From assembly GCA_965228015.1 (NCBI GenBank), contig OZ245787.1:1426001-1490000 (forward strand): a stretch of DNA of 64,000 nt, in the 5' to 3' direction. Below, one piece after another: positions 8,389-17,872 of this stretch; the first letter of the stretch is position 1; the number at the start of each line of letters is the position of its first letter. A program made the translations under genes and the position numbers. Source of the DNA: SKKY01 sp965228015 (GTDB lineage: Bacteria > Bacillota > Peptococcia > Peptococcales > SKKY01). The notes under the pieces are model-generated. The model was not told the origin of the DNA. It made no database searches and saw only the letters and a program-made list of their open reading frames with translations.

Positions 8389-8673
8389 GTGCGCGAATAC
8401 GAAATTATGTATATTTTAAACCCAGCTGAGGAAGCTGTTATCGAAGCGAATATTGAAAAATATAATAAAATAATTGCTGATAACGGTGGAGAATTGAAAA
8501 ACCTTACTAAAATGGGTAATCGCAAACTAGCCTATGAAATTGACAAGAAGAATGATGGTTTTTATGTTCTTGCTCGTTTTATGGGTGATTCAAAAGTTGC
8601 AGATGAGCTTAACAGAGTAATGAAAATCTCTGAAGAAGTAATTCGTAACTTAATTGTTAGAGTAGAAGAATAA
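8389..8673 (+). CDS. rpsF: 30S ribosomal protein S6
   Basis: S6 has 94 residues, the family's normal length. It begins REYEIMYILNPAEE and carries the central GNRKLAYEIDKKNDGFYVLARF stretch typical of S6. It binds S18 in the 30S platform. The GTG start follows a strong GGGGGGAGGTG. It is the first gene of the conserved rpsF-ssb-rpsR operon. Confidence 0.97.
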   Translation: MREYEIMYILNPAEEAVIEANIEKYNKIIADNGGELKNLTKMGNRKLAYEIDKKNDGFYVLARFMGDSKVADELNRVMKISEEVIRNLIVRVEE

Positions 8674-8689
8674 TCTTGGAGGTAAAGTC

Positions 8690-9094
8690 ATGAACAGAGC
8701 CGTGTTAGTAGGAAGATTAACAAAAGATCCTGAGCTAAGATATACACAATCAGGTATTGCGGTTGCTAATTTTACAATTGCGGTAAACAGAAGATTTGTC
8801 CGGGAGGGTGAACAATCTGCAGACTTTATTCCGGTTATTGTTTGGCAAAAAGCAGCTGAAAATGTTGCAAAATATTTAAACAAAGGAAGTCAGGTGGCTG
8901 TTGAAGGACGCATACAGACTTCAAGTTATGATAATAAAGAAGGTCAAAGAGTTTTCAGAACCGAGGTTGTAGCTGATCAAGTTGAGTTTATTGGATCAAA
9001 AGGTGGCGGCAGCAGTAGTTCCAGAGACGATAATTTTACTGATTCTGATGGAGATTCCTTTAAAGGAGACTTTAGTGAGGAAATTCCTTTTTGA
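8690..9094 (+). CDS. ssb: single-stranded DNA-binding protein
   Basis: The 134-residue protein has an N-terminal OB fold (MNRAVLVGRLTKDPELRYT, VANFTIAVNR). A Ser/Asp-rich linker follows. The acidic tip FSEEIPF binds partner proteins such as PriA and RecQ. It is shorter than many SSBs because the linker is short. The start follows GGAGGTAAAGTCATG. Confidence 0.97.
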   Translation: MNRAVLVGRLTKDPELRYTQSGIAVANFTIAVNRRFVREGEQSADFIPVIVWQKAAENVAKYLNKGSQVAVEGRIQTSSYDNKEGQRVFRTEVVADQVEFIGSKGGGSSSSRDDNFTDSDGDSFKGDFSEEIPF

Positions 9095-9110
9095 TAGGAG
9101 ATGAGATAAA

Positions 9111-9341
9111 TTGGTTAAACGCGAACGTGGAAGAAGAAAAAAACGTGTTTGCAGTTTCTGTGCCGACAAAAGAAGTGTTATTGATTATAAAGAGCTAAAT
9201 AAGCTTTCTAAATATACTTCTGAAAGAGGTAAAATTTTACCAAGAAGAGTAACAGGAAATTGTGCAAAACATCAAAGAGCTTTAACAGTTGCTATTAAAA
9301 GAGCAAGATATATTGCATTAATGTCATATATTATTGACTAA
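9111..9341 (+). CDS. rpsR: 30S ribosomal protein S18
   Basis: The 76-residue protein carries the S18 core RRVTGNCAKHQRALTVAIKRARYIALMSY. It keeps the cysteines CSFC and GNC of the zinc-binding form. Start is TTG 9111 after AGGAGATGAGATAAA. It is the last gene before a strong terminator. Confidence 0.97.
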   Translation: MVKRERGRRKKRVCSFCADKRSVIDYKELNKLSKYTSERGKILPRRVTGNCAKHQRALTVAIKRARYIALMSYIID

Positions 9342-9355
9342 TATAAAAATATTTT

Positions 9356-9396
9356 AGAAAGACAAGGAGTTATATTAAGCGCCTTGTCTTTCTTTA
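9356..9396 (+). terminator. intrinsic terminator after rpsR
   Basis: AGAAAGACAAGG pairs perfectly with CCTTGTCTTTCT over a 14-base loop, followed by TTATT. Confidence 0.85.
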
Positions 9397-9446
9397 TTGT
9401 TATAAATTATAATAAAAGAATAGTTATAATAAGTAGGAGTGAAAAA

Positions 9447-10436
9447 ATGAGCTCAATTTATAAAACAAGACAATTAACTGAAGGTGCTATTATGGCGGTT
9501 ATAACAGCCATTGCTGCCCTGTTAGGAACTTTTATCCCTTTACTTAATGCTCTGACGGTAATGGTTATAACTGCTCCAATAATATTCGTAATAGTAAGAA
9601 ATAATCTTTCTACAGGTGTTTTGTCCTCCATAGTAGCGGCTTTTTTGGTAGGTATAATTGCTGGTCCAATTGCTTCAATCTTTTTTTATATTCAGTTTAT
9701 GTTCTTGGCAATTGTTTATGGGTATTTATTTAGGAAAGAATCCTCTGTAGCAACATTTTTATCTGTTGGAACAGTTGTTTCTGTAACCGCGACAATACTG
9801 GTTTTTCTATTGGTTATGATAACCGGACAGATTAGCTTTGAAGAGCAAAAAGAAGTTTTTAATGAAGCGATGGAAAGAACTATAATTCAATATGAGGAAT
9901 CCGGAGTTTTTGATGACCTAAAAAATCAGGGTTATTCACAGGAAGAAATTCGCACAATGCTGGATGGAATGATCAAGTTTGTGATAAACGTTATTCCTAC
10001 AATTATTGTAATTGCCAGTGCTTTAACAGCAATTTTAAATTTTGTTTTCTCTAGGCTGCTGTTAAAAAAGTTCAATCATAAAGTGCCGGTTTTCCCTAAG
10101 TTTACAGAGTGGCATATGCCGTGGAATTTTATCTGGGGCTTTATTGTAGCCTGGGGGGTATTGCTATTTGGCGATGTTATTGATAATCCTGCGGTATTAA
10201 TCATTGGACAAAATGTTCTGATTGCTTATGGAGCAGCTTTTTTTATTGTGGGTTTATCAACCATGGCTTATATATTTAAAAATGCTGAGATTTCCCCAAT
10301 TGCAAGAACAGCCTTTGTATTTTTAATATTCTTTTTGTTTCAAAGTATAGTTGTTATTACTGCATTTATAGGTCTTTTAGATTTGCTTCTGGATATAAGG
10401 AAAAAAATAGCTGAGAGAAAGGAAGGTAAAAAATGA
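9447..10436 (+). CDS. DUF2232 multi-pass membrane protein (YybS-like)
   Basis: The 329-residue protein has about eight hydrophobic helices, in two groups around residues 15-130 and 175-310, separated by a polar loop of about 40 residues. The family commonly lies between rpsR and rplI, as here. Function is unknown; a transporter-like (ECF S-component-like) fold has been suggested for the family. ATG 9447 follows TAGGAGTGAAAAAATG; an earlier in-frame start at 9384 lies within the rpsR terminator and is unlikely. Confidence 0.85.
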   Translation: MSSIYKTRQLTEGAIMAVITAIAALLGTFIPLLNALTVMVITAPIIFVIVRNNLSTGVLSSIVAAFLVGIIAGPIASIFFYIQFMFLAIVYGYLFRKESSVATFLSVGTVVSVTATILVFLLVMITGQISFEEQKEVFNEAMERTIIQYEESGVFDDLKNQGYSQEEIRTMLDGMIKFVINVIPTIIVIASALTAILNFVFSRLLLKKFNHKVPVFPKFTEWHMPWNFIWGFIVAWGVLLFGDVIDNPAVLIIGQNVLIAYGAAFFIVGLSTMAYIFKNAEISPIARTAFVFLIFFLFQSIVVITAFIGLLDLLLDIRKKIAERKEGKK

Positions 10437-10882
10437 AGGTAATATTATTAGAAGATGTTAATAAGATTGGTAAAAAGGGAGAAATTAAAGAGGTTAAGGA
10501 TGGATATGCTCATAATTTCCTTTTTGCAAAAAAATTAGCAGTACCTGCCACAAAACAAAACTTGGATGCTGTTGAGAAGGAAAAAGATTTAAAAGAAGAA
10601 GAAGAAAAGAAGAAGAAGAAACAAGCCTTGGAAATCGGTAAAAGCCTTACTGATAAGGAATTTGAATTTGGGGTTAAAGCCGGAGATAAAGGCAGATTGT
10701 TTGGATCGATTACTACAAAAGAGATTGCTCTTGAGATAGAAAAGCAATACGGAATAAAGCTTGATAAAAGAAAGCTTACAATTGATGAGCCCATCAAGGC
10801 TCTTGGAACATATAATGTAACTGCAAAACTTCATCCGGAAGCAAACTTTGGTTTTAAAATAAAAGTAACTGAACTGGAATAG
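10433..10882 (+). CDS. rplI: 50S ribosomal protein L9
   Basis: L9 has 149 residues, the usual length. The N-terminal domain (MKVILLEDVNKIGKKGEIKE, DGYAHNFLF) is followed by a lysine/glutamate-rich connecting helix and the C-terminal domain. The start overlaps the previous gene by 4 bases (ATGA), indicating coupling. Confidence 0.97.
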   Translation: MKVILLEDVNKIGKKGEIKEVKDGYAHNFLFAKKLAVPATKQNLDAVEKEKDLKEEEEKKKKKQALEIGKSLTDKEFEFGVKAGDKGRLFGSITTKEIALEIEKQYGIKLDKRKLTIDEPIKALGTYNVTAKLHPEANFGFKIKVTELE

Positions 10883-10894
10883 GAAGGTTAAATT

Positions 10895-12226
10895 ATGGAA
10901 CAGGTAAGTTTTGAAAAACGTCAGCCTGCAAATATTGAAGCAGAAGAAGCAATTATAGCAGCGATGATTTTGGATAAAGAAGTTATCAATAACGTTGTTC
11001 AGTTATTGAACGCGTCGGATTTTTACAGGGAAGAAAATGGGGTTTTATTTGAAACCATTGCTTCTTTAAGTGACAGAGGAGAGGTAATTGAGCTTCTGAC
11101 TATTTCAGAGGATTTAAGAAAAAAGAATCTTCTGGAAAAAACCGGTGGTCTTTCTGAAATAGCAAGAATTGCAAATTCAACGGCAACGACTCAGGGCGTA
11201 GACCGTTATGCAGAGATTGTAAAAGAACGTTCAACATTAAGACAATTAATAAGAATTAACACTCAGCTGTTAAACCGTTGTTATGAAGAATCGGAAGATG
11301 TTGAAGGTATTCTTGATGATGCAGAAAGACAAATTTTAGAAATTTCAAAAGAAAGAGAAACTTCTGGTCTTGTTCCAATAAAAGGTGTCGTTAATGATGT
11401 AATAACAAAACTAGAGGAATTATATGATCAAAAGACGGATATAACAGGAGTTCCTTCGGGTTTTGTTGATTTAGATAAAATGACTTCTGGCTTTCAAAGA
11501 TCAGATTTGGTTATTGTTGCCGCAAGACCAGGTATGGGTAAAACATCCTTTTGTTTAAATATTGCTCAAAATGTTACAACAAAGAAAAACTTGTCAGTAG
11601 CTGTATTCAGCCTGGAGATGTCAAAAGAGCAATTAGTGCAGCGTATTATATCTTCGGCAGCTGCTATTGACCAAATTTCAATAAGAACAGGAAAAATTAA
11701 GTCAGAAGAGTGGAGCCGCCTTATTGATGCAGTAAGTCCTTTGTCAGAAGCGAAAATTTTTATTGATGACACCCCTGCCATTTCAATACGTGAAATTCGT
11801 GCAAAAGCCCGGAGGTTGAAAGCGGAAAGAGGTTTGGATATTCTTTTTGTGGATTATATTCAGCTTATGACAGGTGGTATTAAAACTGAGTCCAGGCAAC
11901 AGGAAATCTCTTACATATCAAGATCTCTTAAAGCTTTAGCCCGGGAGTTAAATATCCCAATTATTGCTCTTTCCCAGTTATCCCGTGCTGCAGAGCAAAG
12001 CCAGGATAAACGCCCAAGTCTGAGTCATCTACGTGAGTCTGGAGCCCTTGAACAGGACGCGGACATAGTTATGTTTATATACAGAGAGGAATATTACGAC
12101 CCGGAAAGTGAAAAAAAGGCAATAGCAGAAATTATTATCGCTAAGCACAGAAATGGACCTGTCGGCAGTGTAGATTTAGCATTTTTTGGCGAATATACTC
12201 GTTTTGGCAATCTCTCAAAGAAATAA
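10895..12226 (+). CDS. dnaB: replicative DNA helicase DnaB
   Basis: The 443-residue hexameric helicase (called DnaC in Bacillus) has an N-terminal helical domain (QPANIEAEEAIIAAMILD) and a RecA-like C-terminal domain. Motifs are Walker A ARPGMGKTSFCLN, Walker B DILFVDYIQLM, and the DnaB signatures LSQLSRAAEQ and LRESGALEQDAD. It follows rplI closely, as in most Firmicutes, though the intervening DHH phosphodiesterase gene (gdpP) is absent here. Confidence 0.98.
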   Translation: MEQVSFEKRQPANIEAEEAIIAAMILDKEVINNVVQLLNASDFYREENGVLFETIASLSDRGEVIELLTISEDLRKKNLLEKTGGLSEIARIANSTATTQGVDRYAEIVKERSTLRQLIRINTQLLNRCYEESEDVEGILDDAERQILEISKERETSGLVPIKGVVNDVITKLEELYDQKTDITGVPSGFVDLDKMTSGFQRSDLVIVAARPGMGKTSFCLNIAQNVTTKKNLSVAVFSLEMSKEQLVQRIISSAAAIDQISIRTGKIKSEEWSRLIDAVSPLSEAKIFIDDTPAISIREIRAKARRLKAERGLDILFVDYIQLMTGGIKTESRQQEISYISRSLKALARELNIPIIALSQLSRAAEQSQDKRPSLSHLRESGALEQDADIVMFIYREEYYDPESEKKAIAEIIIAKHRNGPVGSVDLAFFGEYTRFGNLSKK

Positions 12227-12269
12227 TATTGTATACAAGAAGGTTATTTTTCTCAAAATATTGTATACA
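12225..12269. promoter_or_regulatory. pair of TTGTATACAA-type operators upstream of gdhA
   Basis: The 13-mer AATATTGTATACA occurs at 12225 and again at 12257, exactly 32 bp apart (about three helical turns). Each copy holds a TTGTATACAA-like dyad; the first is a perfect palindrome and the second ends in CAT. The spacing and symmetry suggest cooperative binding by a dimeric repressor, possibly GntR-type. The second site overlaps the -35 of the gdhA promoter. Confidence 0.55.
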
Positions 12270-12289
12270 TATTCAAAGAATGATAAGAT
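12261..12289 (+). promoter_or_regulatory. sigma-A promoter for gdhA
   Basis: TTGTAT and TAAGAT are 17 bases apart, 56 bases upstream of the gdhA ATG. The -35 is inside the second operator-like palindrome, consistent with repression. Confidence 0.55.
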
Positions 12290-12345
12290 AAAATTTTAAA
12301 AATATTTTCATATTTTCAGATGTATTACTTAAGGGGAAAAGTAAG

Positions 12346-13679
12346 ATGTCATATGTTGATGAAATAATTGTGAAAGTTGTTGCAAACAATCCTGGAGAAA
12401 CAGAATTTCACCAGGCGGTAGAGGAAGTATTAAACTCTCTGCGTTTTGTAGTTGATGAGAACGAAGAAGAGTTTAGAAAAGCTACTTTACTTGAAAGATT
12501 GGTTGAACTGGAAAGATGTATTTATTTAGAGTTCCTTGGGTTGATGACAAAGGACAGGTACAGGTTAATAAGGGTTATAGAGTTCAGTTTAACAGTGCAA
12601 TTGGTCCTTATAAAGGTGGGCTGCGTTTTCACCCATCGGTGAATCTTGGAATTATCAAGTTCTTAGGTTTTGAACAAACCTTTAAAAATTCACCTATAGG
12701 CCTTCCTATAGGTGGCGGTAAAGGTGGACCGGACTTTGATCCAAAAGGTAAGTCTGACAGAGAAATTATGGCTTTTTGTCAAAGTTTTATGACAGAATTA
12801 TTTAAATATGTTAGTCCAGATACTGATGTCCCAGCTGGAGATATTGGTGTAGGCGCCAGAAAAATTGGATATATGTATGGTCAATGTAAGAGAATCAAGG
12901 ATGTATATGGAGGTGTACTAACTGGCAAGGGCTTAACTTATGGAGGCTCTCTTGCCAGAAAAGAAGCAACTGGATTTGGTTTGATTTATCTTCTTGATGA
13001 AATGTTAAAAGAAAATGGAAAAGACTTAAAAGGTAAAACAGTTGTAATTTCAGGTTCTGGTAATGTTGCAATTTATGCTGCTCAAAAAGTTACTGAGCTT
13101 GGTACAAAAGTTGTTGCAATGAGTGATTCTAATGGTTATGTATATGATCCGGAAGGTATTAACCTTTGCTGCGTTAAAGACTGTAAAGAAGTCAGAAGAG
13201 GAAGAATTACTGAGTATGTTGAAGAAAACTCATCAGCAGAATATCATCCAGGCAGAGGAATTTGGAATGTTAAATGTGATATAGCTCTTCCTTGTGCTAC
13301 TCAAAATGAACTTACTGCAGAAGATGCAAAAACCCTTATTGCTAATGGATGTATTGCTGTTGCTGAAGGAGCTAATATGCCTTCAACTAATGAAGCAATT
13401 GAAATTTTCTTAAATAATAAAATAATGTTTGCTCCAGGCAAAGCTGCTAATGCTGGCGGAGTTGCAACATCTGCTTTAGAAATGACTCAAAACAGCATGA
13501 TATTAAGCTGGAGTTTTGAAGAAGTTGATGTAAAATTAAAAGACATTATGGTAAATATATTCAGAAAAATGTCTGATGCTGCTAAAGCTTATGGTTGTGA
13601 AGGCAATTATGTGGCAGGAGCAAATATTGCAGGATTTGAAAAAGTTGTAGCTTCAATGAATGCTCAAGGTATTGTATAA
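12346..13679 (+). pseudogene. gdhA: NADP-type glutamate dehydrogenase (single frameshift)
   Basis: Glutamate dehydrogenase interconverts glutamate with 2-oxoglutarate and ammonia. The N-terminus (NPGETEFHQAVEEVL) is in one frame. From FRVPWVDDKGQVQVNKGYR onward the protein continues in another frame. One T appears to be missing around 12525 in the sequence TATTTAGAG. All downstream catalytic motifs are intact: GPYKGGLRFHP, GGGKGGPDFDPKG, PAGDIGVGARKIGY. The repaired length is about 444 residues, normal for the hexameric enzyme. Whether this is a true knockout or a read error cannot be told here. Confidence 0.88.
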
Positions 13680-13736
13680 GTTGACGGATAAAGTTTTTGC
13701 TGATAAAATTTATTTGCTTTGATAAGGATTAGAAAA

Positions 13737-13771
13737 GACTCAAGCAGAGGCGACTTTGTTTGAGTATTTTT
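13737..13771 (+). terminator. intrinsic terminator after gdhA
   Basis: GACTCAA and TTGAGT frame a partly paired region, followed by ATTTTTAT. The stem is short, so confidence is moderate. Confidence 0.55.
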
Positions 13772-13797
13772 ATGTTTGATTTAAGGAGGCAGAAATT

Positions 13798-15204
13798 ATG
13801 ACCAAACACCAGGTAGATGTTTTAATAGTAGGGGCAGGTCCTGCTGGTATCTTTACAGCAATTGAACTGGAAAGAAAAAAGCCCGGGTTGAAAATTTTAA
13901 TTGTTGACAAGGGTGTTGAAATTAACAAAAGAAAATGTCCCGAAAAAACAAAGGGGTATTGCATTAAATGCCCGGTGTGCAGTATTACTTCCGGATGGAG
14001 TGGTGCAGGAGCTTTTTCAGATGGAAAATTAAGCCTTTCTACTGACGTTGGAGGCAGAATTACTGAATATTTGGGACAGGAAGCCAGCCAGGATTTAATT
14101 GATTATGCAGATACTATTTATCTGGAATTTGGAGCAAACAATACTGTTTATGGATTAAACAACTCTAAAACTGATGATATTGCCTATGAGGCCTCAAAAC
14201 ACGATCTTCAGCTTATAGCTTGTCCAGTAAGACATTTAGGTACAGAGAAAGCCTTTGCAGTTCTTAAGGCTATGTATGACTATCTGGTTGCTAAGGATAA
14301 TGTTGAATTTTGGTCTCTTGCGAGAGCTGAAGATTTATTAGTAGAGAATAACGTAGCGGTAGGTGCTAAGCTTAGAAGAGGAAATAAAGAGTTTATAATA
14401 GAAGCGAAAAAAATAGTAGTTGCTCCCGGCAGAGGCGGAGCGGAGTGGCTGAATAAACAAACTAATAAGCTAAATATCCAGACAGAAAACAATGAAGTTG
14501 ATGTAGGAGTAAGGGTTGAAGTTCCTAATTCAATTATGGATCATTTAACCAAAGATTTATATGAAGCTAAACTAGTATATTATTCAGACGCTTATGATAA
14601 CAAAGTAAGAACTTTTTGTATGAATCCCGGGGGAGTTGTTTCCGGAGAGTCTTATGAAGGTATATCTGTTGTAAATGGTCACAGCTATTCAGACCAAAGT
14701 TTGGGAACTCAAAATACAAATTTTGCTTTATTAGTATCCACTAAATTTACAAAGCCATTTAATGAACCAATTGAATATGGTAAATATGTGGCAAGACTGG
14801 CAAATATGCTTACCGGTGGGGGGATAATGGTTCAACGTCTTGGAGATTTGCTAAAGGGAAGAAGGTCAGATTACTCTAGATTGGAGAAATCATCAATAAT
14901 TCCGACATTAAAAAGTGCTGTTCCGGGAGACTTAAGTTATGTTCTTCCTACAAGATATCTAACATCTATAGTTGAAGCATTAAAAGCATTAGATAAAATA
15001 GCTCCTGGCTTATATTCAAGGAATACTCTTCTTTATGGAGTTGAAGTAAAATTTTATTCATCAAAAGTAAAGTTGGATAATAATTTTGAGACAGAAGTAA
15101 AAAATCTTTATTCTATTGGAGATGGGGCAGGAATTACCAGAGGTTTAATGCAAGCTTCTGTTAATGGTATAGCAGTTGCAAGAGATTTAGCGAAGGTACT
15201 ATAA
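13798..15204 (+). CDS. FAD-dependent dehydrogenase, COG2509 type
   Basis: The 468-residue protein begins with a dinucleotide-binding motif VLIVGAGPAGIFTAIEL and has the second FAD motif YSIGDGAGITRGLMQA near the C-terminus. A cysteine cluster (KRKCPEKTKGYCIKCPVCSI) around residues 42-62 is typical of the COG2509 group. The reaction is unknown. The start follows AAGGAGGCAGAAATTATG. It lies 28 bases before purA. Confidence 0.85.
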   Translation: MTKHQVDVLIVGAGPAGIFTAIELERKKPGLKILIVDKGVEINKRKCPEKTKGYCIKCPVCSITSGWSGAGAFSDGKLSLSTDVGGRITEYLGQEASQDLIDYADTIYLEFGANNTVYGLNNSKTDDIAYEASKHDLQLIACPVRHLGTEKAFAVLKAMYDYLVAKDNVEFWSLARAEDLLVENNVAVGAKLRRGNKEFIIEAKKIVVAPGRGGAEWLNKQTNKLNIQTENNEVDVGVRVEVPNSIMDHLTKDLYEAKLVYYSDAYDNKVRTFCMNPGGVVSGESYEGISVVNGHSYSDQSLGTQNTNFALLVSTKFTKPFNEPIEYGKYVARLANMLTGGGIMVQRLGDLLKGRRSDYSRLEKSSIIPTLKSAVPGDLSYVLPTRYLTSIVEALKALDKIAPGLYSRNTLLYGVEVKFYSSKVKLDNNFETEVKNLYSIGDGAGITRGLMQASVNGIAVARDLAKVL

Positions 15205-15232
15205 AATTTATTTTGGATAAAGAGGTGTTTGC

Positions 15233-16519
15233 ATGTCAGCTGTTATTTTAGTAGGTGCACAATGGGGCGATGAAGGAAAAGGGAAAGTAACGGATTTTCT
15301 GGCAGAAAAGGCAGATGTTGTTGTGAGATATATGGGAGGGAACAATGCAGGACATACTGTAGTTGTTGGTGATAAAACTTATAAGCTTCACCTGATACCC
15401 TCAGGGATTTTATATCCTGGAACTAAGTGCGTTATAGGTAACGGCGTGGTAATTAATCCTAAAGTATTAATTAGAGAATTGGAATATCTTAAAGGAGAAG
15501 GTATAGATACTTCAAATTTAAAGATTAGTGAAAGAGCACATTTAATAATGCCATACCACATTGCTCAGGATGCCATGGAGGAAAAGTTAAAGGGTGCAAA
15601 TAAGATCGGAACGACAAAAAGCGGAATTGGTCCAGCCTATGCAGATAAAGCTTCAAGAATAGGAATTAGAGTAATTGATCTTCTGGATAAAGAAGAATTT
15701 TCTATTCGCCTTAAGGAAAATATTGAAAGAAAAAATGATCTTTTTGAAAAAGTATATGGATCTGAAGGCTTTAATTATGAAGAGATTCTTGTTGAATATT
15801 TATCTTATGGAGAAATTTTAAGAGATATGGTTACAGACACTTCTGTTCATATTAATGGATTCTTGGACAAAGGTGAGAAAATATTATTCGAGGGTGCTCA
15901 GGGAACGTTACTTGATCTTGATCTGGGAACATACCCATATGTTACATCCTCTCATCCTATTGCCGGAGCTGCTTGTATTGGCTCTGGTGTCGGACCAAAT
16001 AAAATAACAAAAGTAATTGGTGTTGCTAAAGCTTATACCACAAGAGTTGGCGAAGGCCCTTTCCCAACAGAACTTCTTGATGAGACGGGAGATACAATCA
16101 GAAATAAAGGGCACGAATTTGGCACAACAACGGGAAGACCAAGAAGATGCGGATGGCTTGATCTTGTAATGCTTGCTTGTTCCAAGAGAGTCAGCGGGGT
16201 GGATACTATTGCTCTTACAAAACTTGATGTTTTGGATGAGCTTGATGTTGTAAAAATATGTACCGGATATAGCTACAGAGGAGAAACATTAACGAATTTC
16301 CCAACAAGTTTAAAAGTCCTTGCAGAATGCGAACCGGTATTAATCGAATTGCCAGGATGGAATCAAGATACAACAAAAGCAACTAAGTATGATGATCTCC
16401 CTGAGAATGCAAAAAAATATGTAGAAACTATTAAAAATCTTTCGGGTATGGATATTAGTATAGTAGCCGTTGGCCCAGGAAGAGCTCAAACAATAGTATT
16501 AGATGAAATTTTTAATTAA
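15233..16519 (+). CDS. purA: adenylosuccinate synthetase
   Basis: PurA makes adenylosuccinate from IMP, aspartate and GTP, the first step to AMP. The 428-residue protein begins with the signature QWGDEGKGKVTDFLAE. Further hallmarks are NNAGHTVVV, TTKSGIGPAYADKASR, FEGAQGTLLDLDLGTYP and TTGRPRRCGWLD. The start follows AAGAGGTGTTTGCATG. A perfect terminator follows. Confidence 0.98.
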   Translation: MSAVILVGAQWGDEGKGKVTDFLAEKADVVVRYMGGNNAGHTVVVGDKTYKLHLIPSGILYPGTKCVIGNGVVINPKVLIRELEYLKGEGIDTSNLKISERAHLIMPYHIAQDAMEEKLKGANKIGTTKSGIGPAYADKASRIGIRVIDLLDKEEFSIRLKENIERKNDLFEKVYGSEGFNYEEILVEYLSYGEILRDMVTDTSVHINGFLDKGEKILFEGAQGTLLDLDLGTYPYVTSSHPIAGAACIGSGVGPNKITKVIGVAKAYTTRVGEGPFPTELLDETGDTIRNKGHEFGTTTGRPRRCGWLDLVMLACSKRVSGVDTIALTKLDVLDELDVVKICTGYSYRGETLTNFPTSLKVLAECEPVLIELPGWNQDTTKATKYDDLPENAKKYVETIKNLSGMDISIVAVGPGRAQTIVLDEIFN

Positions 16520-16525
16520 TATCCC

Positions 16526-16557
16526 AAACTGCCGTAAAAATTTTACGGCAGTTTTTT
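16526..16557 (+). terminator. intrinsic terminator after purA
   Basis: AACTGCCGTAAAA pairs with TTTTACGGCAGTT and is followed by a T tract. Confidence 0.93.
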
Positions 16558-16624
16558 AAAAAAATTTGAAGTATCAAGGGCCTTAATGTAAAATAAGTTG
16601 AAATCTAATGGAGGGTGTGATTTT

Positions 16625-17848
16625 GTGGCAAAAAAGATGGATTTTTTACCGGTAATACTTGGTTCGGATGATAATGCCTATGGAATGGCCAGATCTTTTC
16701 ATGAAGAATATGGTATAAAAAGTATTGTAATTACCAAAGCTTATTTGCTTCCAACTGCACATAGTAAAATAATTGAGAAAAAAATGGTTCCAGGTTTTGA
16801 TGATATAGAAAATTTTGTCTGCAGACTTAAATCTTTAGCCCCGGAATTAAAAGAAAGGGCAAGTAAACTTTTATTGATAGCGAGTAATGAGAATTATGCA
16901 GAATTATGCATCAGGAATCGTCCTGCGTTGGAAAAGGATTACATAGTTCCCTTTATTAGTGAAGAACTTATGGAAAAAGTAGTTTATAAAGAAAATTTTT
17001 ATAAAATGTGTGAAGAGTATGATTTAGACTATCCTGCAACATTAGTTTTCAAAAAAGGAATGGACCCTGAAATGGATCTCCCTTTTGATTTCCCTGTTGT
17101 TGTGAAAGCCTCAGACAGCATGACATACTTTAATGCTCAGTTTCCAGGAAAAAAGAAAGCTTATATAATTAAGAACAGAGAAGAATTTGTTGAAGCAATA
17201 AGAAATATATATAGCTCAACCTATGAAGATAATTTAATAACACAAGATTATATTCCGGGAGATGATACTGTTATGCATGTTTTGAATGCATATGTGGACA
17301 GGAATCATAAGGTTAGAATGATGTGCCTTGGCAGAATTGTTCTTGAAGATCATACTCCTGTATTAATAGGTAATTATGTAGGTATTGTTTCTGAATATAA
17401 TAAAGAAGTTTACGAGAAATACCGAAAGTTTCTTGAGGATGTAAAATTTACCGGTTATGCAAATATTGATTTAAAATATGACTGCAGAGACGGGAAAATG
17501 AAAATTTTTGAACTTAATATCAGACAAGGGAGAAGCAGCTTTTTTGTTACAGCCAGCGGATATAACTTAGCAAAATATTTGGTTAATGACAGAGTTTATG
17601 AAAAAAATCTGCCGGCAGAATATGGAGATAAGGAATATTTATGGCACAGCATTCCCCAGGACTTGTTGTTGAAATATACAATGGACGAAAATCTTAAAGA
17701 ACAGGTAAAAAGACTGATTAAAGAAAACAAAACTGCTACAACCCTTTATTATAAGAAAGACAAAAATTTATTAAGAACCTTAAAGCTTAATAATTATTAC
17801 AAAGACTATTACTCAAGATATGAAAAGTATTTTGTTAAAAAAGATTAG
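16625..17848 (+). CDS. ATP-grasp ligase, D-aspartate ligase-like
   Basis: The 407-residue protein starts with FLPVILGSDDNAYGMARSFH, which resembles the N-terminus of D-aspartate ligases such as Aslfm of Enterococcus faecium. Those enzymes add D-Asp to the lysine side chain of the peptidoglycan precursor. ATP-grasp features follow: a lysine strand (PVVVKASDSM), TQDYIPGDD and the metal-binding FELNIRQGRSSF. GTG 16625 is chosen because GGAGGGTG precedes it. The next gene is a FemX-type transferase, which supports a role in the cross-bridge. Substrate identity is inferred; other carboxylate-amine ligations are possible. Confidence 0.75.
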   Translation: MAKKMDFLPVILGSDDNAYGMARSFHEEYGIKSIVITKAYLLPTAHSKIIEKKMVPGFDDIENFVCRLKSLAPELKERASKLLLIASNENYAELCIRNRPALEKDYIVPFISEELMEKVVYKENFYKMCEEYDLDYPATLVFKKGMDPEMDLPFDFPVVVKASDSMTYFNAQFPGKKKAYIIKNREEFVEAIRNIYSSTYEDNLITQDYIPGDDTVMHVLNAYVDRNHKVRMMCLGRIVLEDHTPVLIGNYVGIVSEYNKEVYEKYRKFLEDVKFTGYANIDLKYDCRDGKMKIFELNIRQGRSSFFVTASGYNLAKYLVNDRVYEKNLPAEYGDKEYLWHSIPQDLLLKYTMDENLKEQVKRLIKENKTATTLYYKKDKNLLRTLKLNNYYKDYYSRYEKYFVKKD

Positions 17849-17872
17849 AAAAGTATACGAGGAGATGCAGAA

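Noticed and set aside
10570..10630. Lys/Glu-rich AAGAAGAAG repeat in rplI as a microsatellite
   Set aside because: It encodes the normal charged connecting helix of ribosomal protein L9.
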